This document shows, piece after piece, positions 4,988 to 5,567 of a DNA stretch of 5,567 nt (position 1 is its first letter; each line of letters begins with the position of its first letter). The notes under the pieces are model-generated. The model saw only the letters and a list, made by a program, of their open reading frames with translations. It was not told where the DNA came from and did not search any database. The DNA lies in contig JAKLHJ010000048.1 in NCBI GenBank assembly GCA_022710205.1, forward strand, positions 1 to 5,567, in the 5' to 3' direction. The DNA is from Patescibacteria group bacterium. Lineage in GTDB: Bacteria; Patescibacteriota; Minisyncoccia; Phycocordibacterales; UBA12445. The position numbers and the translations under genes were made by a program.

Positions 4988-5567
4988 ATGTTCAAAATAA
5001 TAGACGGCAAGGCCATGGCAAAGGCGATAAAAGCATCATTGGCTGAAGAGATAAAAAGAGAAAAGATCGAAGCTTCTTTGGCAGTTGTTCAGGTGGGGGA
5101 TGACCCGGGGTCTAAAATTTACGTTAATTCCAAGGAAAAAGACGCAAAAGAGATAGGAATAAACTCTATTGTACACAGGCTACCTGGGGATACTTCGCAA
5201 GAAGCCCTAGCTAATCTGATACAGTCTCTTAATTCCGACAAAAACATAAAAGGAATATTGGTCCAATTGCCGCTTCCAAAACACCTCAGCGAACCCGAGA
5301 TTTTAGACCTAATTTCGCCAAAAAAAGACGTAGACGGGTTGCACGAAGTGAACATGGGGAAGCTTTTATTGGGAAAGGAGCCGTATCACTATCCATGTAC
5401 GCCTTCCGGAATAATGGAAATGATCCATTCCACAAAAACGGAACTAAAAGGCAAGAATGCTGTTGTCATAGGAAGAAGCAATATTGTGGGAAAACCTATA
5501 GCCCAATTGCTTTTGAGGGAGCATGTGACGGTTACTATGTGTCACTCAAGGACCAAAGACCTCGGCT
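4988..5567 (+). CDS. folD: FolD, methylene-THF dehydrogenase/cyclohydrolase (C-terminus cut by window edge)
   Basis: FolD is a bifunctional cytoplasmic enzyme. It oxidises 5,10-methylene-THF to methenyl-THF with NAD(P)+ and hydrolyses that to 10-formyl-THF, feeding purine, formyl-Met and one-carbon metabolism. The visible 193 residues carry the catalytic-domain motifs: VGDDPGSKIYVNSK (36-49) with the YxxxK pair Tyr45/Lys49, GILVQLPLP (89-97), PKKDVDG (111-117) with the conserved Asp116, and PCTPSGIM (136-143). The Rossmann-domain start follows, with VVIGRSNIVGKP (159-170) and VTMCHSRT (about 181-188). The usual DGF reads DGL (116-118). About 90 residues are expected beyond the window. ATG 4988 gives the standard family N-terminus with a good ribosome binding site. 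It follows mnmE and the parS pair on the same strand. Confidence 0.97.
   Translation, partial: MFKIIDGKAMAKAIKASLAEEIKREKIEASLAVVQVGDDPGSKIYVNSKEKDAKEIGINSIVHRLPGDTSQEALANLIQSLNSDKNIKGILVQLPLPKHLSEPEILDLISPKKDVDGLHEVNMGKLLLGKEPYHYPCTPSGIMEMIHSTKTELKGKNAVVIGRSNIVGKPIAQLLLREHVTVTMCHSRTKDLG

Noticed and set aside
1..5567. A previously undescribed system such as defence, mobile or biosynthetic genes.
   Set aside because: Every substantial coding stretch matches a well-known housekeeping family, and the only long gap is the origin-like region. Nothing unexplained remains that could encode such a system.

Overview
The window is a bacterial chromosome origin neighbourhood. It holds the classic conserved block dnaA (leftward) | origin-like gap | rpmH-rnpA-yidD-yidC-jag(khpB)-mnmE (rightward), then a pair of textbook parS centromere sites and the start of folD. 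All genes are intact except the two cut by the window edges: dnaA lacks its last residues and folD its C-terminal part. No mobile element, CRISPR array, tRNA or rRNA is visible, and I see no cryptic accessory system.

Positions 1-1281 (minus strand) carry DnaA, the replication initiator. The 239-bp gap at 1282-1520 holds four DnaA-box sequences (two exact TTATCCACA in inverted orientation, two with one mismatch). It also holds two divergent sigma70-type promoters with 17-bp spacers: one for dnaA and one, with perfect consensus hexamers, for rpmH. This gap is the likely oriC, or part of it. Positions 1521-4890 form a tight rightward operon for ribosomal protein L34, the RNase P protein, the membrane-insertion pair YidD/YidC, the KH-R3H RNA-binding protein Jag/KhpB and the tRNA-modification GTPase MnmE. 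Gene gaps are short, and rpmH/rnpA and rnpA/yidD overlap. Positions 4891-4987 carry two parS palindromes 42 bp apart, centre to centre. FolD starts at 4988 and runs off the right edge.

The genes join replication initiation and origin segregation (DnaA, DnaA boxes, parS) with translation, RNA processing and membrane insertion. MnmE is followed by folD rather than by mnmG, its usual partner. This is biochemically suggestive, because MnmE/MnmG consumes 5,10-methylene-tetrahydrofolate, the cofactor FolD interconverts.

The organism cannot be named with confidence. Moderate GC, frequent ATA (Ile) and AGA/AGG (Arg) codons, a short YidC without a periplasmic domain, and the mnmE-parS-folD order suggest a little-studied bacterial lineage. 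An uncultured phylum such as Margulisbacteria/Saganbacteria, Omnitrophota or Elusimicrobiota is a guess from style, not from a database comparison.
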